A DNA stretch of 64,000 nucleotides from Maratus speciosus. Lineage: Eukaryota; Arthropoda; Arachnida; Araneae; Salticidae. Of this stretch, positions 32,308 through 42,968 are shown piece by piece. Where the stretch lies: NCBI GenBank assembly GCA_963932465.1, contig OZ010791.1, positions 323,140,283 through 323,204,282 on the forward strand, written 5' to 3'. The position numbers and the translations under genes are program-made. Every line of letters begins with the position of its first letter. Within the stretch, counting starts at the first letter, position 1. The notes below the pieces were generated by a model, which did not search any database, had not been told where the DNA came from, and saw nothing but the letters and a program-made list of their open reading frames with translations.

Positions 32308-35160
32308 CGCGACAACTCTGAATTTGATGAATAAAGGCCACCATCCCGTATATTAAAAAAAGGTACTACTTTAAACTTTTTCTTTTACCACTTAAAATCA
32401 TATGAAAAATTATAAATATACTTTTCTGATATTTTATGGTAGAGAGTAATCTGAGATCCGACAAAACCAATAATAAAATAAAATTAAGGTAATTTAAAAA
32501 TGAAAGAGAATTATTCTTTTAGCAAAAAGAAAAAAATATAATAATTAGAGTAAATGAAAATATTGTCTTTTTTTTAAAGATTAAATATACTTAAAATAAT
32601 GAGAAGCAAACAAAGGTGTTGCTTTCTTTTTTTTGAAATAATATTATCTATTTCTGTATATAGTTGTGTTCAATGTAAATAAAATATTTAATCAAGTTTT
32701 AAAAAGTTTCTGTAATTATTTAATTGATAATGTTTAAGGTGTGTCAATTTATTTTTACAGCTTAAAATTTAGTTTAATTCATAAGTGGAAGAGTTCGTCT
32801 AAATAATTCACAACGCAAACTCTTAATTTTATTCGTAATTATTTAAATTTAATAATTACATTTTGACGCGAATTTTAATTTAATTTTATTAATGCTTCGC
32901 GTTGCTCTTCTACTAGAATTATGTAATTACGATCACTTTTATTATTTGAATTTATCTAAGGTATATAAAATTATATACCAATTTGCTATGAGGTTGCTTG
33001 GATGATTTGGACCAATTAACAATTTTGGATGTAAATTAAATAGAAAATAAACAGGTGTAATTATCTGTCCAGCAAGGGGGATTTGCTTTTATTCTTTTGA
33101 AAAAAAAATGGATTTATTCTTATTTTTTTACATTTTTCAATTCCCTACAGCCTGTACATTATCCATGTGAAACGAATTGGCCGTATTCGAAGTTCTTTAG
33201 TAGTCATTTACTGTTAGATTGATAACAGTTTTATAGCTGCTAATAAGTAAGCAAGCTATATCAATTATAATAATCACTCAGTCTATAACTGCTACTATAA
33301 TCAATTAAACGATTGCTAAAAATGTATTTATAGCTAATACATTGATTTTAAAAAGAATAAATAAAATGTCCTTAGTGAGTTAGCAAAAAATAATTAAGAA
33401 TATGCAGTTTCACTAAGAACGACAAATATGACAAAATATTCTTTAGGTTTGTCAGAAGTAATACATTAAGGGGAGATTTGCTTTTATTCTTTTGAAAAAA
33501 AATCGATTTTTTAAACATTCTCCTATTTTCTATAGTCTGTACATTATTCCTGTGGAATGATTTGGCTGAATTCGAAGTTATTTCGTAATTATTTAGTGCT
33601 AAATTGATTATTAGCTTTTATAAATTGCTAATAATCAATCTATATCCTTCATAATAATCAATCAATCTATAGCTGCTAATATAATCAATTAAACGGTTGC
33701 TAAAAATGGATTTATAGCTAATAGATTTCTTTTAAAAAGAATAAATAAAATGTCCTTAGTGAGTTATCAAAAAATATTTAAGAGTATACGGATTTATTAA
33801 GAACGTTAAATATAATAGAAGATTCTTTAGTTTTGTCAGAAAAAATACATTACGGGGGATTTGTTTTTATTCTTTAGAAAAAATCGATTTTTTTAAAAAC
33901 ATTTTTCTATTCCCTATAGTTTGTACATTATCTCTGTGAAACGATTTGGGCCGAATTCAAAGATCTTTCGTAGTTATTTTGCGCTAGATTGATTTATTGG
34001 TTTTATAGATTGTTAATAATCAATCTATATCAATCGTAATGATCATAATAATATAATAATCAATCAAACTATAATTGCTAAAAGTCAATCAAATGATTAC
34101 TAAGAATTGACATAGCTAATAGATTGCTTAAAAAAAAAAGAAAAAGAAAAGTAAAATGTCTTTAGTGAGTTATAAAAAAATAATTAAGAATATGCACTTT
34201 TATTAAGAACATTAATAGCAGATTCTTTAGATTTGTCAGAAATAGTACATTAAGGGGGATTTTGCTTTTATTATTTAGATAAAATTGATTTTTTTTTAAA
34301 GATTTTTCTATTCTTTACAGTCTGTACATTATCCATGTGAAACGATTTGTCCAAATTTAAAGTTTTTTCGTAATTACTTAGTGTTAGATTGATTATTAGC
34401 TTTTATAGACTGCGAGTAATGAATCTATATCAATCATAATAATCAATAAATCTATAGCTGCTAATAATCAATCAAACGATTTTCTAAAAATGGATTTATA
34501 GCTAACAAATTACTTTTAAAAGGAATAAGTAAAATATCCTTAGTGATTTATCAAAAAATAATTAAGAATATGCAGATTTATAAAGAACGTAAAATATAAT
34601 AGTAGATTCTTTAGATTTGACTGACAGAATACCTTACGGGGGGATTTGTTTTAATCTCTTGAAAAAATCGATTTAAAAAGTATTTTTCTATTAGCTATTG
34701 TTTGTACATCATCCCTGTGAAAGGATTTAGACGAATTCAAAGTTCTTTCGTTGTTATTTAGTGCTACATTGAATATTAGGTTTTATAGATTGCTATTAAT
34801 CAATATTTATCTATCATAATGCTCATAATAATATAATAATCAATGTATAATTGCTAATAATTAATTAAACGATCGATAAGAAATCATTTATAGTTAATAT
34901 ATTTCTTTGAAAAAGAATACGTAAAATACCTTAGTGAGTTATCAATAAATAATTAAGAATACGCAATTTAATTTAGAACTTTAAATATAATAGAAGATTC
35001 TTTAGATTTGTTAGAAAGAATACATTAAAAGGAAATTTGCTGTTTTTGGATTGAAAAAACCGATTTAAAAAGAAAAAATATATTCCATATACTCTGTACA
35101 TTATCCCTGTGAAATTATTTGGTCGAATTCGAAGTTCTTTCGTAGTTACTTAGTGCTTTA

Positions 35161-37337
35161 TCGCAACGCATCCATAGGTTTACACTGTTTTAGGTCACTA
35201 TAAACGCATTTTATGCAAAGAGACTTTTTTTAATCTGGGGAGGAATCAGAACGCAAAAACTATTAAACCGATCTTGCTATTTTTTTAATTAAATGTAATA
35301 TAATTTATTAGAGCTTGGACCACTTTTAGCCATTTTTGAAGAAAATAAATATTTTTTGAAGCACGCCAAATTGCGAAAAAAGGGAAAATAAATAGAACTT
35401 TTTTTAAATGGATGGCACTTTGTTAATTTTCAACTTTTTGACCTCAAAATACTTGAAGATTCAGACAATATTATATATTTTCTTAATCCGTAACGAAAAT
35501 TGATTGCAAACGACTCTGATGATCTATCGGATCCCGACCTGTTTGAAGTGCACAGTGCGCACACTAAAACACCCACACACGCCATTCGAATCACATCATA
35601 AATATTTTATTAAGTTTTTTTTAAATGTACTTCAAATGATAATAAAAAACATGCATAAAAGCCGGCGCTATAATCTTTATTCCTGTTACAGAAAAAAGCG
35701 CTAAATACAGCTTTATTTTAACCTTCTAGAGGCAAATCTATCCTTAAGGTAGTTTTTATTTCACTGTAGCGACCAGTGTTCTCATATTTAACATGATATA
35801 AACTCATTTAACCTTTTCGCATCTGGTGTAATAATGGCACACACTAAAAAAAGACAAATATTTCTTAAATCAAGAAAAATATAATAAAACCAGGAAAGAA
35901 AATATGCAATCATCTCTTTCGAGTTATCCACGATTCCGGAATTTAGAGCGCAGAAATGCAAGAAAATGGCAATCGTAAGCTAATTAATGAGTTCATATTG
36001 TTTTTTAAACGGCATAAAACTTTCATTGAAATAAAATACATTGACATTTATTAAAATTTACTTGAAATACAGGGTATTTATAGTTGATAATGCGATTCAA
36101 TTTCCGTTTTAGATTTTATAAAGAATCTTTGATATTTACTGAATCTACTTTCAATTGTGAAGCAAGTCTAGCTTGATTAGAATTACATGTTAAAATTGCA
36201 TCACGATTAAAATCTGTTTCTGAAATTTGAAGTGTAAACCACAGAAATACACGAGTATATAAACTAAAATCAAAATCTCCATTTAAATAAGTACTAAAGT
36301 GTTTATAAAAAGAATAAAAATGTCAGATTATAAATATTAGATATAGTCCAGCATAGCCCACTTCTAGTACGCTTGGAGGTAAATGTGTAAATGGATTTCC
36401 TCATAAAATAAATCAGTTAAATGTTCAATAGATAGCAGTATCAAATTTCACAAGCACATATATTGAACATTTGAACAGATAGAAGTATCAAAAATTACAT
36501 TAGCACATGCATTGAACATTTCTTTTCCATTAGTGGGTTGCAAAGTAAGAAGTGAAATATTCCTAGGTTTAACAGACGATTTAAAGAAATGTTTGATAAA
36601 TGCTTGTTTGGAAAAAGTATTAAATCTTTTTTATCAATATTACATATGATCATGAAGCTTTTAATCAATGCTATTCATTTCAATCTTCGTTTTTTTTATT
36701 GATCAGTTGTTAATTTATAATAACAGTAAAAGTAGTTCAAAATGATATGGGGAATAATGTGGCATGCCAGATTGGAGAACGCCCAAAATGGTTATATGTA
36801 AAAATTGCCATGTTATTTCATCTAAAATTTGTGTTTAAATGATACATTTTGAGTACCAAGAGCTTAATGTACCTTATTGATTTATATCTTATAAAATGGA
36901 TAGTAATTTTCCAAGTTAACTTTCTATAAAAGCTTGACAAGGCAATAAAGATAGCAATCACTTTTCTTTAGCAAGTTTTACGAAATTAGAAAGGAAATTT
37001 AATTTTTAAAGCAGGATTTTGTTTATTGAATTTAGAACAGTGCTGATATAACTCATGCATTCGCCTATTTAGACAACATGTATGTTTAATTTATGTATTG
37101 CATTAGACCCATGGCAAGCCCCATTAGATATTAGAGTCGGAGTCTAATGAGAGAAAATTTCATCTCATAAATTAAAGATATTTATCATTTAATGATTAAG
37201 GTATAAAGTTATGGCTAACAACTTTATCATCAATAGAAAATTTTTTCAAAGTAATTGTCTGTGGAAAAAAAGAGCGAATTTTGAAAATTATACTTTTGTT
37301 CCAGTGGCCTCGAGTCACCCCTATGTTGGATACAATA
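35161..37337. other. AT-rich DNA without recognised genes
   Basis: Directly after the satellite lies unassigned sequence. A 66-codon frame (35504-35704) and a 61-codon frame (37211-37396) have no domains. The only clear structure is the short tandem repeat at 36419-36526. Confidence 0.45.
36419..36526 (+). repeat. Two ~53-bp tandem units
   Basis: AAATGTTCAATAGATAGCAG and TGAACATTTGAACAGATAGA begin two matching units. Both contain AGTATCAAA-TT-CA and AGCACAT-ATTGAACATTT. The copies differ at several positions. Confidence 0.6.
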
Positions 37338-38221
37338 TGGGCCATTCCATGAAACTATGCACTGAAAAAAACCCCTATATTTTTATATTAGCATAGTTGT
37401 TTTAGTTTAAGGATACAATATCATTGTTAAAACATCAGTAATATGCCGAAAACTGTTTCGCACGAGATATGGAAAGGCCCGTTAATAGGTTTAAAAATCT
37501 CTACATTTTAAACACTAGCCCTGCGTAAGCTGTCAGTTTTTTATTATAAATAAATAATAAAAATAATAGATGATAAAAATTTCCACATTTTAAATAAGTA
37601 ATATGGCGGTTTCTGAGCCATTCCATGAAAAGTTGACAAAGTGTACTGCGACCGACACATAAATACCTATGGGTCACTATCTGAAAACTGGACTATTTCA
37701 CTCCAGAATATATATTTTTTTGAATTAATGCACAAACTTCCAAATACAATTATATACTATGATACATGTTTTGCCATTTGAATGCTATAGTGTTTTGAGA
37801 TCTAGGATATGTATTTTATGCGTAGTATAAACTTTTTTGGAAGAAAGTGTCTGTTAACACCATAATCAGTGTCTAATAATTAGGACTGACATGATGGGGA
37901 CTGAGGTGATGTTTTTGTCTTAACAGCTGCACAGTCATTTTATTGAATCATTTTGAATGCATGTAAATGATTAAATATTCCATGTGACATTTGTATGTTA
38001 CATAAATAAAGTTGCATTAAGCTTTTTTTTACAGATAAAAAGTTAAATATGGGGATATGAATGATGCTATAAAAAATACTCATCCCTTTTCAGAACAAAA
38101 CCTACATATTTCTAAAAATGAAACAATGAGAAAAACAACTTACCTTCATCCATGGTGTATAGTTCAACTATAGTTGCTGTTACAATGGAAATAATTCTGA
38201 CAGCGCCACCTAGTATCTGTT

Positions 38222-38353
38222 AACCTAAATGTGTGGTTAAAAGGACTGAGATGATGGTCAACCTCAGAGACAAAAATATTTACTTCAGTATTTTACTATA
38301 CAATCTATACGAGTAAAGGAGCATTATATTTCCCCATACTGTATATATATATA
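38222..38353 (+). repeat. Flank duplicated across the copia element, left copy
   Basis: 132 bp starting AACCTAAATGTGTGG and ending in (TA)n directly before the copia 3' LTR. It recurs at 42839-42968 on the far side with only a (TA)n length difference. It is host-type sequence, not LTR. Confidence 0.85.
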
Positions 38354-38628
38354 TGTTGTTCTTTCACTAATATTAATTTTCACTAAGTCCGTGGATATTG
38401 ACAGAACAAATAGTTTATTAAACGAAAACACTGCACAAACACAAAACAATTAATTTAAAGATAAATTTCTCACACAAATTACTTTTTCGTAACAACTTCA
38501 CACAGAATAATTTTTACGTCTACACTCTTCTATCGTTTGCACGCAGACCGAGTGCGCCGGGGGAAAAGACTGGCAGTGCGCAGATATAATGCGCATAAAA
38601 AAATGTTCGCTCGCCTTTAAACCCAACA
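38354..38628 (-). repeat. Copia 3' LTR, complete (275 bp)
   Basis: It starts TGTTGTTC and ends CCCAACA, so the tips are TGTTG...CAACA. Its boundary is confirmed by the polypurine tract immediately inside. The first 119 bp match the remaining part of the 5' LTR base for base by eye. Confidence 0.85.
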
Positions 38629-38639
38629 CACCCCTCCTG
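38629..38639 (-). promoter_or_regulatory. Copia polypurine tract
   Basis: On the minus strand GCAGGAGGGGTG lies directly before the 3' LTR start TGTTGGG. It primes plus-strand synthesis in LTR retrotransposons. Confidence 0.75.
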
Positions 38640-39095
38640 CGAGAGATACATTTTTTTTTCTCTTTAAACAATTCCAAAAAACACATATACATATACATAC
38701 AAAAATTACACACAAATTACATACAATAATTGCACATATCATAATAGTGAAATACTTTCCATAGAATATTAACAACTTATCCTCATTTACACCTTTAGTA
38801 AGGAAATCAGAAATAATATGTTCACTTTGAACATATTCCAATGAAATAATACCTTCTGACAATAAATCCCTGACAAAATGAAATCTTAAGTTCATGTGCC
38901 TAGATTTATTTGAGGATTTTGTACATTTAATCCACTGTATTGCTGCTTGGCTATCAGTGCTTAAAATTATGGCATCTTTTATAAATTGTTACAATTTAAC
39001 TCAGACAATAAGTTTACAGTCCATATTATATCCTTACACATTTCTGAAATAGAAAATAATTCTGCTTCACATGTAGAAAGACTAACACTTTTTTA
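38640..39095 (-). pseudogene. Copia RNase H, C-terminal part
   Basis: After an in-frame TAA at 39093-39095 (where relatives have Gln in K-Q-K-S-V-x-L-S-T) the frame continues K-S-V-S-L-S-T-C-E-A-E, a conserved RNase H block. A frameshift near 38985 then leads to L-S-T-D-S-Q-A-A-I-Q-W and R-H-M-N-L-R-F-H-F-V-R-D, followed by E-Y-V-x-S-E-H-I-I-S-D-F-L-T-K, the usual copia C-terminus. The open frame then runs on into the LTR with hydrophobic, non-conserved sequence. RNase H would remove genomic RNA during reverse transcription. Confidence 0.8.
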
Positions 39096-39911
39096 TTTAC
39101 GACATTTCCAAGATACTAATGACTTTCCTAACAATACAACTCCCCCTGAAAAAGACCTTCCATTTTCTCCATTTCCCCAACTAGCATCTGAACTACTATT
39201 TAAATACCCAAATTCGTTGCCGTAAAATAATTTTTTGTCTTTTGTACCTTTTAAATACCTTAATACTCTTTTAGCCAAAATGTAATGCCTTTTCTCTGGT
39301 TTGTGATTAAATTGAGACAAATAAGTTGTGACAAATGATATATCAGGACGTGTTCTATTGGCTAAATATAAAAGTTCACCAATAATTTCCTGATACATAG
39401 TTATGTCAAATAATTCATTTGTTGGAGGAAAACTTTTATCTTCACCTTTAACAATAGGTGTTTTCACAGATTTACAATTTTCTAAATTATGTTTTACCAA
39501 CAATGATTCAATATATTCAACTTGTGACAAACTTATATCTTTTTCATGTTTTTCAATTTCTATACCTAAAAATTTAGAATTCTTATTTTCGTACAATTCG
39601 AATACATTTTTAATTTTAGAAACAATATTTTCATACATTGTTTGATTATTACAAAAGATAGCTAAACCATCCACATACATACATAATATAAAAATGTTAT
39701 CATTTTCAACTTTAATGAATACACAGTTATCAGAAGCTAATTGATTTAATCCAATATTACCGAGTTCCTCTTTTATTTTTAAATACCAATTTCTACCCGA
39801 TTGGGGTAATCCATAAATACTCTTTTTCAGTTTACAAACTTTATTAACCCCTATCAGTTTTTCATAACCAGGTGGTGGTGTAGTAAGAATATAAAGTTTC
39901 TTCCAAATCAC
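39093..39911 (-). pseudogene. Copia reverse transcriptase C-terminal part and RNase H start
   Basis: This 272-codon frame contains K-K-S-I-Y-G-L-P-Q-S (copia reverse transcriptase motif) and the active-site box at residues 79-82, which reads Y-V-D-G instead of Y-V-D-D. The second catalytic Asp is thus Gly, a single base change. Downstream are T-R-P-D-I-S-F, R-Y-L-K-G-T and the RNase H start S-D-A-S-W-G. The correct frame joins the upstream segment near 39890 by a frameshift. The substitution alone would be expected to abolish polymerase activity. Confidence 0.9.
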
Positions 39912-40251
39912 TGTATAAATATGCTGTTTTTACATAAAAAAACTTAACAATCAAATTTAATTTAGCTGCAAGTGCAATTAGTAATCTAAATGACTCAATA
40001 TTTACAACAGGTGAATACGATTCAGTATAATCTTTGTTTTTAATTTGATTAAATCCAGCTGCCACTAATCTGGCTTTATATTTTATTTCCTTACTGTCGC
40101 CCTCTTTTAAAGCATAGACCCATTTACTTTTAATGAATTTCGTTTTTTCTGGCATATCAACGATTTCCCAAACATTATGCTTAATTAAAGAATCCAATTC
40201 ATTTTTCATAGCTATTCTCCAATCACGTGAATTCACACTATTTATTGCCTC
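39862..40251 (-). pseudogene. Copia reverse transcriptase, N-terminal part
   Basis: The frame has E-A-I-N-S...D-W-R-I-A-M-K-N-E-L, then W-V-Y-A-L-K, Y-K-A-R-L-V-A-A-G-F and Y-x-E-S-Y-S-P-V-V, all standard copia blocks. The next block, normally D-V-K-T-A-F-L with the first catalytic Asp, reads Y-V-K-T-A-Y-L (Tyr at residue 101 of the 40236 start). It is separated from the integrase tail by one in-frame TAA at 40252-40254, and from the next part by a frameshift. Confidence 0.85.
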
Positions 40252-40920
40252 TTAATAATTGCTCGGGACATTATCAGTTAAATTAGATGACGAATATTTA
40301 CTTTTCAATCTTTCTGACCTTCGAACTTCAGTCATATTTTCACTTCGGTCTTTTATTTTGTTGTTTCGATTCCTTTTCTCCGCGCCTTCATGTCTAGCTG
40401 GAGACAAATTAAGTTCTGTTAATGGGGTTGCGCAACCGTTTTTTATTTCGCTTGTGTCAGAAATTTCTAAATTGAGAGATTTATTCTTTTGATTTTCACG
40501 AATTTCATTCTCTTCCGGAAAATGTTTATTTATTAGCGGTTCAATATCCCAACACTCTGAACATTTACTTAATCCAAAATATTTACTTCCCTTTATAGTT
40601 TCATTGAACTTAACAGAACGTTTCTCAATCACTTTCTTATTTTTTACATCATAAATACGATATCCCCTCCTATCTCTAGCATATCCTAACATAATTCCAC
40701 TTCTTCCTGGTACATCGAATTTATTTCTCATTGTTTTAGGAATATGAAAATAAGCTAAACAACCAAATTTTCTTACATAATTTAAATTGGGCTTTTTACC
40801 TGTCCAAATTTCTAAGGGGAGTTTTTCTTTTCCTTTACGGGGTGTTATATTAGATACCTGTGTGCTGCAATTGATAGCTTCTGCCCAGAATTTGGTGGGA
40901 AGTTCGCTTTCATATAACAA
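40252..40920 (-). pseudogene. Copia integrase C-terminal region
   Basis: F-W-A-E-A-I-N, P-L-E-I-W-T-G-K-K-P, F-G-C-L-A-Y, G-I-M-L-G-Y and the G-Y-R-I-Y-D block are the typical features after the catalytic core of copia integrase. A charged linker then leads to the reverse transcriptase. It is joined to the core by a frameshift near 40900 and ends at a TAA (40252-40254) in the same frame as the reverse transcriptase start. Confidence 0.85.
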
Positions 40921-41192
40921 AGACTAGCCCTTTCTAATAGAACTCTATTCGCTCTTTCAGCCTTTCCATTGCTTTCGCTGTTATATGGGACAGTTTTTTC
41001 GTGAAAAATACCTGCATTAGCAAGATAATTGTCAAATTCCGTATTTACGAATTCGAGCTCATTATCACTTCTCACTTTTTTAATTCTTTTTCCCATAAGA
41101 TTTTCATATTTAGCTTTAAATTTATAAAATACATCAAATGCTTCATTTTTACTTTTGAGGAAATAAGTAAAATACATTCCGAGAAAAATCAT
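40845..41192 (-). pseudogene. Copia integrase catalytic core, second part
   Basis: This frame holds V-R-S-D43-N-E-L-E-F (second catalytic Asp) and S-N-G-K-A-E78-R-A-N-R (catalytic Glu). Together with the Asp at residue 474 of the upstream frame, the D,D-35-E triad is complete in residues, although split by a frameshift near 41170. Confidence 0.85.
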
Positions 41193-42675
41193 CCACTAAT
41201 ATCATAAAATATTTTGCCCCACCAAGTGATTCAGGCTGTATCGGGCCACATAAATCCAAATGAAACAACTGCATAATATCAGAACTTTGGTCAATATCAA
41301 TATTCGGATGACTTTTCCTGGTTATTTTACTTATGTCACATGTATCACACTTAAAATCAGACACATTTACATCTTTAAGATCTATATACTCTTTCATTTT
41401 TAACATATATTTTGAATTTAAATGACACAATCTGTTATGCCACAGTTCATAATTACTAGCACTCTTATCAGTAAAATTACACTCAGAATTATAGGCAGGT
41501 TGAAGTTTAATCTCTAATCGATTATCATTTTTAAATGCTTTAGTTAGAAATTTATTATATTTGTCAAAAATTAGGACACAGTTATTTTCAGAAATAATTC
41601 TACAACCCTTATCCATTAAAGCAGTAACAGATAATAAATTATATCTCAAATCTGGTACAAAACTAACATTGTTTATTGTCAAATGTATAGAATCATTTTT
41701 ACTTACCGTATTATATGATACCGTACCTGTACCCTTCGAAATTATTTTGGAATTTTTACCTGCTTGATAGATATCCTTTTCTTCAGGAATTAGATTCCTG
41801 AACCATATTTTATCTTTACACATATGCGAGCTGGCCCCGCTGTCTAATAACCATATTCTATCATATAGTTCACATTGTTCCGATGAAATAGCAAGTACCG
41901 AATTGTTTCTGTCCTTAACTGGATAATTTACATCGTGGTGCGTTTTTTTTCTTTGTCGATTTCCATTGGACCTGTCATTTCTTGAAATATTATTCTTGTA
42001 AAAACAATCCTTGGCTATGTGATTCGGACGTCTGCAAATGTAACAAAGTCTCGGACTTTTGTTTTTCCTGGAGTAGAATACTTCAGCGGCGGTCCCTTCA
42101 GAACGAGCGGTATTCGTCAGTTCTTCTTCCCGTAGAATTTCTAGTACTTCATCCATACTTTTCTCACGTTGAGTCTTTAATATATCTCTCACTTTCGAGA
42201 ACTTTCCTTTCAGACCTCGTACCGTGTAGAATACAAGTTCTCTATCTGTTATAGCCAATCCAAGTGTTTGACATTTTGTTGAGATGCCTCGAGCTCTGGC
42301 TATGTAGTCATTTGCAGATTCATTTGATTTTATTTCTAGATTCATTAACTCATTGCCGGCATCTATTCTTCTATCTTCTGCTTGACCGGTAAAAGTCGAT
42401 CTTATTTTTTCCCATAATAATTTCGCATTTTCTTCTGCTGCAAACTGTAGCGCCTGTTCATCAGACAATGACAGCTTTATATATGCGACGGCATCGCTAT
42501 TTTTTTGGTCCCATTCGGTGGAATCCTTTTCACTCAGTCCTTCTGCTTTTACTTCGGATATGAAAGTATCCAACCTTTTAAGGCTTAAAGCAGCTTTAAT
42601 TTTTAGGCTCCATATAAAATAATTAGTTCCGTTTAATTCGGGGACGTTTAACTTGTCCATGGTTTCTTTTAACAA
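41149..42675 (-). pseudogene. Copia gag, protease and integrase N-terminus
   Basis: The 508-codon frame starts 30 bases inside the primer site. Residues 1-200 are gag, with the UBN2-like L-N-G-x-N-Y-x-x-W start. The nucleic-acid-binding knuckle is C211-x2-C214-x4-H219-x4-C224. The aspartic protease motif L-L-D278-S-G-A-S-S-H follows. The integrase zinc region is H413-x4-H418 and C443-x2-C446, then the first catalytic residue in H-L-D474. The frame leaves the family at F-S-R (residue 499), where a small indel shifts it. In intact copies the frame continues into the polymerase as one polyprotein. This is the longest intact stretch in the window. Confidence 0.95.
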
Positions 42676-42704
42676 AACTAATTTCGATTTAGAATATCAA
42701 CCAC

Positions 42705-42716
42705 GCTCTGCTACCA
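42705..42716 (-). promoter_or_regulatory. Copia primer binding site (initiator Met tRNA 3' end)
   Basis: On the minus strand TGGTAGCAGAGC is complementary to the 3' terminus of animal initiator methionine tRNA. It lies 3 bases inside the 5' LTR. Many copia elements instead prime on an internal tRNA fragment, so use of the mature 3' end is worth noting. Confidence 0.8.
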
Positions 42717-42719
42717 TTT

Positions 42720-42838
42720 TGTTGTTCTTTCACTAATATTAATTTTCACTAAGTCCGTGGATATTGACAGAACAAATAGTTTATTAAACGAAAACACTGC
42801 ACAAACACAAAACAATTAATTTAAAGATAAATTTCTCA
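42720..42838 (-). repeat. Copia 5' LTR, truncated (119 of 275 bp)
   Basis: It matches 38354-38472 exactly by eye and then stops at CTCA. The missing part is the outer, U3-side portion of the 5' LTR, where the promoter should be. The junction to the duplicated flank shares only a base or two. Confidence 0.85.
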
Positions 42839-42968
42839 AACCTAAATGTGTGGTTAAAAGGACTGAGATGATGGTCAACCTCAGAGACAAAAATATTTAC
42901 TTCAGTATTTTACTATACAATCTATACGAGTAAAGGAGCATTATATTTCCCCATACTGTATATATATA
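42839..42968 (+). repeat. Flank duplicated across the copia element, right copy
   Basis: Same sequence as 38222-38353, continuing into GATATAAATATATAATAGC, which is the host sequence expected beyond the insertion point. Confidence 0.85.

Larger units (their letters stand above)
29440..33074 (-). mobile_element. LTR retrotransposon with almost no internal region
   Basis: The element begins TGCTGGGCAAC and ends CTGTCCAGCA, so the tips are inverted (TGCTGG...CCAGCA). It is flanked by the direct 5-bp target duplication AGGGG (29435-29439 and 33075-33079). Removing the element and one AGGGG restores the satellite sequence ATTAAGGGGGATTTGC. Inside are two direct copies of about 1.8 kb separated by only 17 bp. 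These 17 bp, on the minus strand, end in GAAGGAGGGGA, a polypurine tract directly before TGCTGGACAG. This fixes the orientation as minus and shows that gag-pol and the primer site are gone. The superfamily cannot be told. Confidence 0.75.
31287..33074 (-). repeat. 5' LTR (lacking its last ~45 bp)
   Basis: This copy starts, in element orientation, with TGCTGGACAG at 33074 and runs to AACCA at 31287. The ~41 bp next to the left end of the other LTR (29440-29480) have no counterpart here. It carries its own five minisatellite units (31934-32192) and a 140-codon minus-strand frame (31885-32307) almost identical to that in the other LTR. Confidence 0.7.
28780..35160. repeat. Satellite array, 380-400-bp unit, interrupted by insertions
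   Basis: Units begin with a G run and ATTTGCTTTTATTCTTT, then TCGATTTTTT, CTGTACATTATCCCTGTGAA and CGAATTCAAAGTTCTTTCGTA. Next come a dyad around GATTGATTATTAGC...GCTAATAATCAATC, then GATTGCTTTTAAAAAGAATA, CCTTAGTGAGTTATC and TTTGTCAGAAATAATACATTAA. Starts are near 28911, 33075, 33471, 33854, 34253, 34636 and 35028, spaced 382-399 bp after the insertion. At least two unit variants alternate irregularly. A MITE (29196-29339) and an LTR element (29440-33074) interrupt the first full unit. No coding capacity. Confidence 0.8.
38354..42838 (-). mobile_element. Ty1/copia retrotransposon, decayed, 5' LTR truncated
   Basis: Reading on the minus strand, the element has a partial 5' LTR (42720-42838), a tRNA primer site (42705-42716), gag-protease-integrase-reverse transcriptase-RNase H in the copia order, a polypurine tract (38629-38639) and a complete 3' LTR (38354-38628). 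The polyprotein carries at least four frameshifts and two in-frame stops, and key reverse transcriptase residues are substituted. The outer ~156 bp of the 5' LTR are missing. Instead of a 5-bp target duplication, ~130 bp of flank is present on both sides. Confidence 0.9.

Noticed and set aside
28911..35160. Regularly spaced repeats considered as a CRISPR-like array
   Set aside because: Units are 380-400 bp without spacer/repeat structure in a eukaryotic, transposon-rich context. It is a satellite.
38100..38160. Splice-site-like words on the minus strand (GATGAAG/GTAAGT and TTTTTAG)
   Set aside because: The reading between them has early stops and no domain.
38617..38760. Hydrophobic segment at the end of the copia frame as a membrane (envelope-like) extension
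   Set aside because: It is read-through of untranslated sequence and the polypurine tract into the LTR; no envelope-like features exist.
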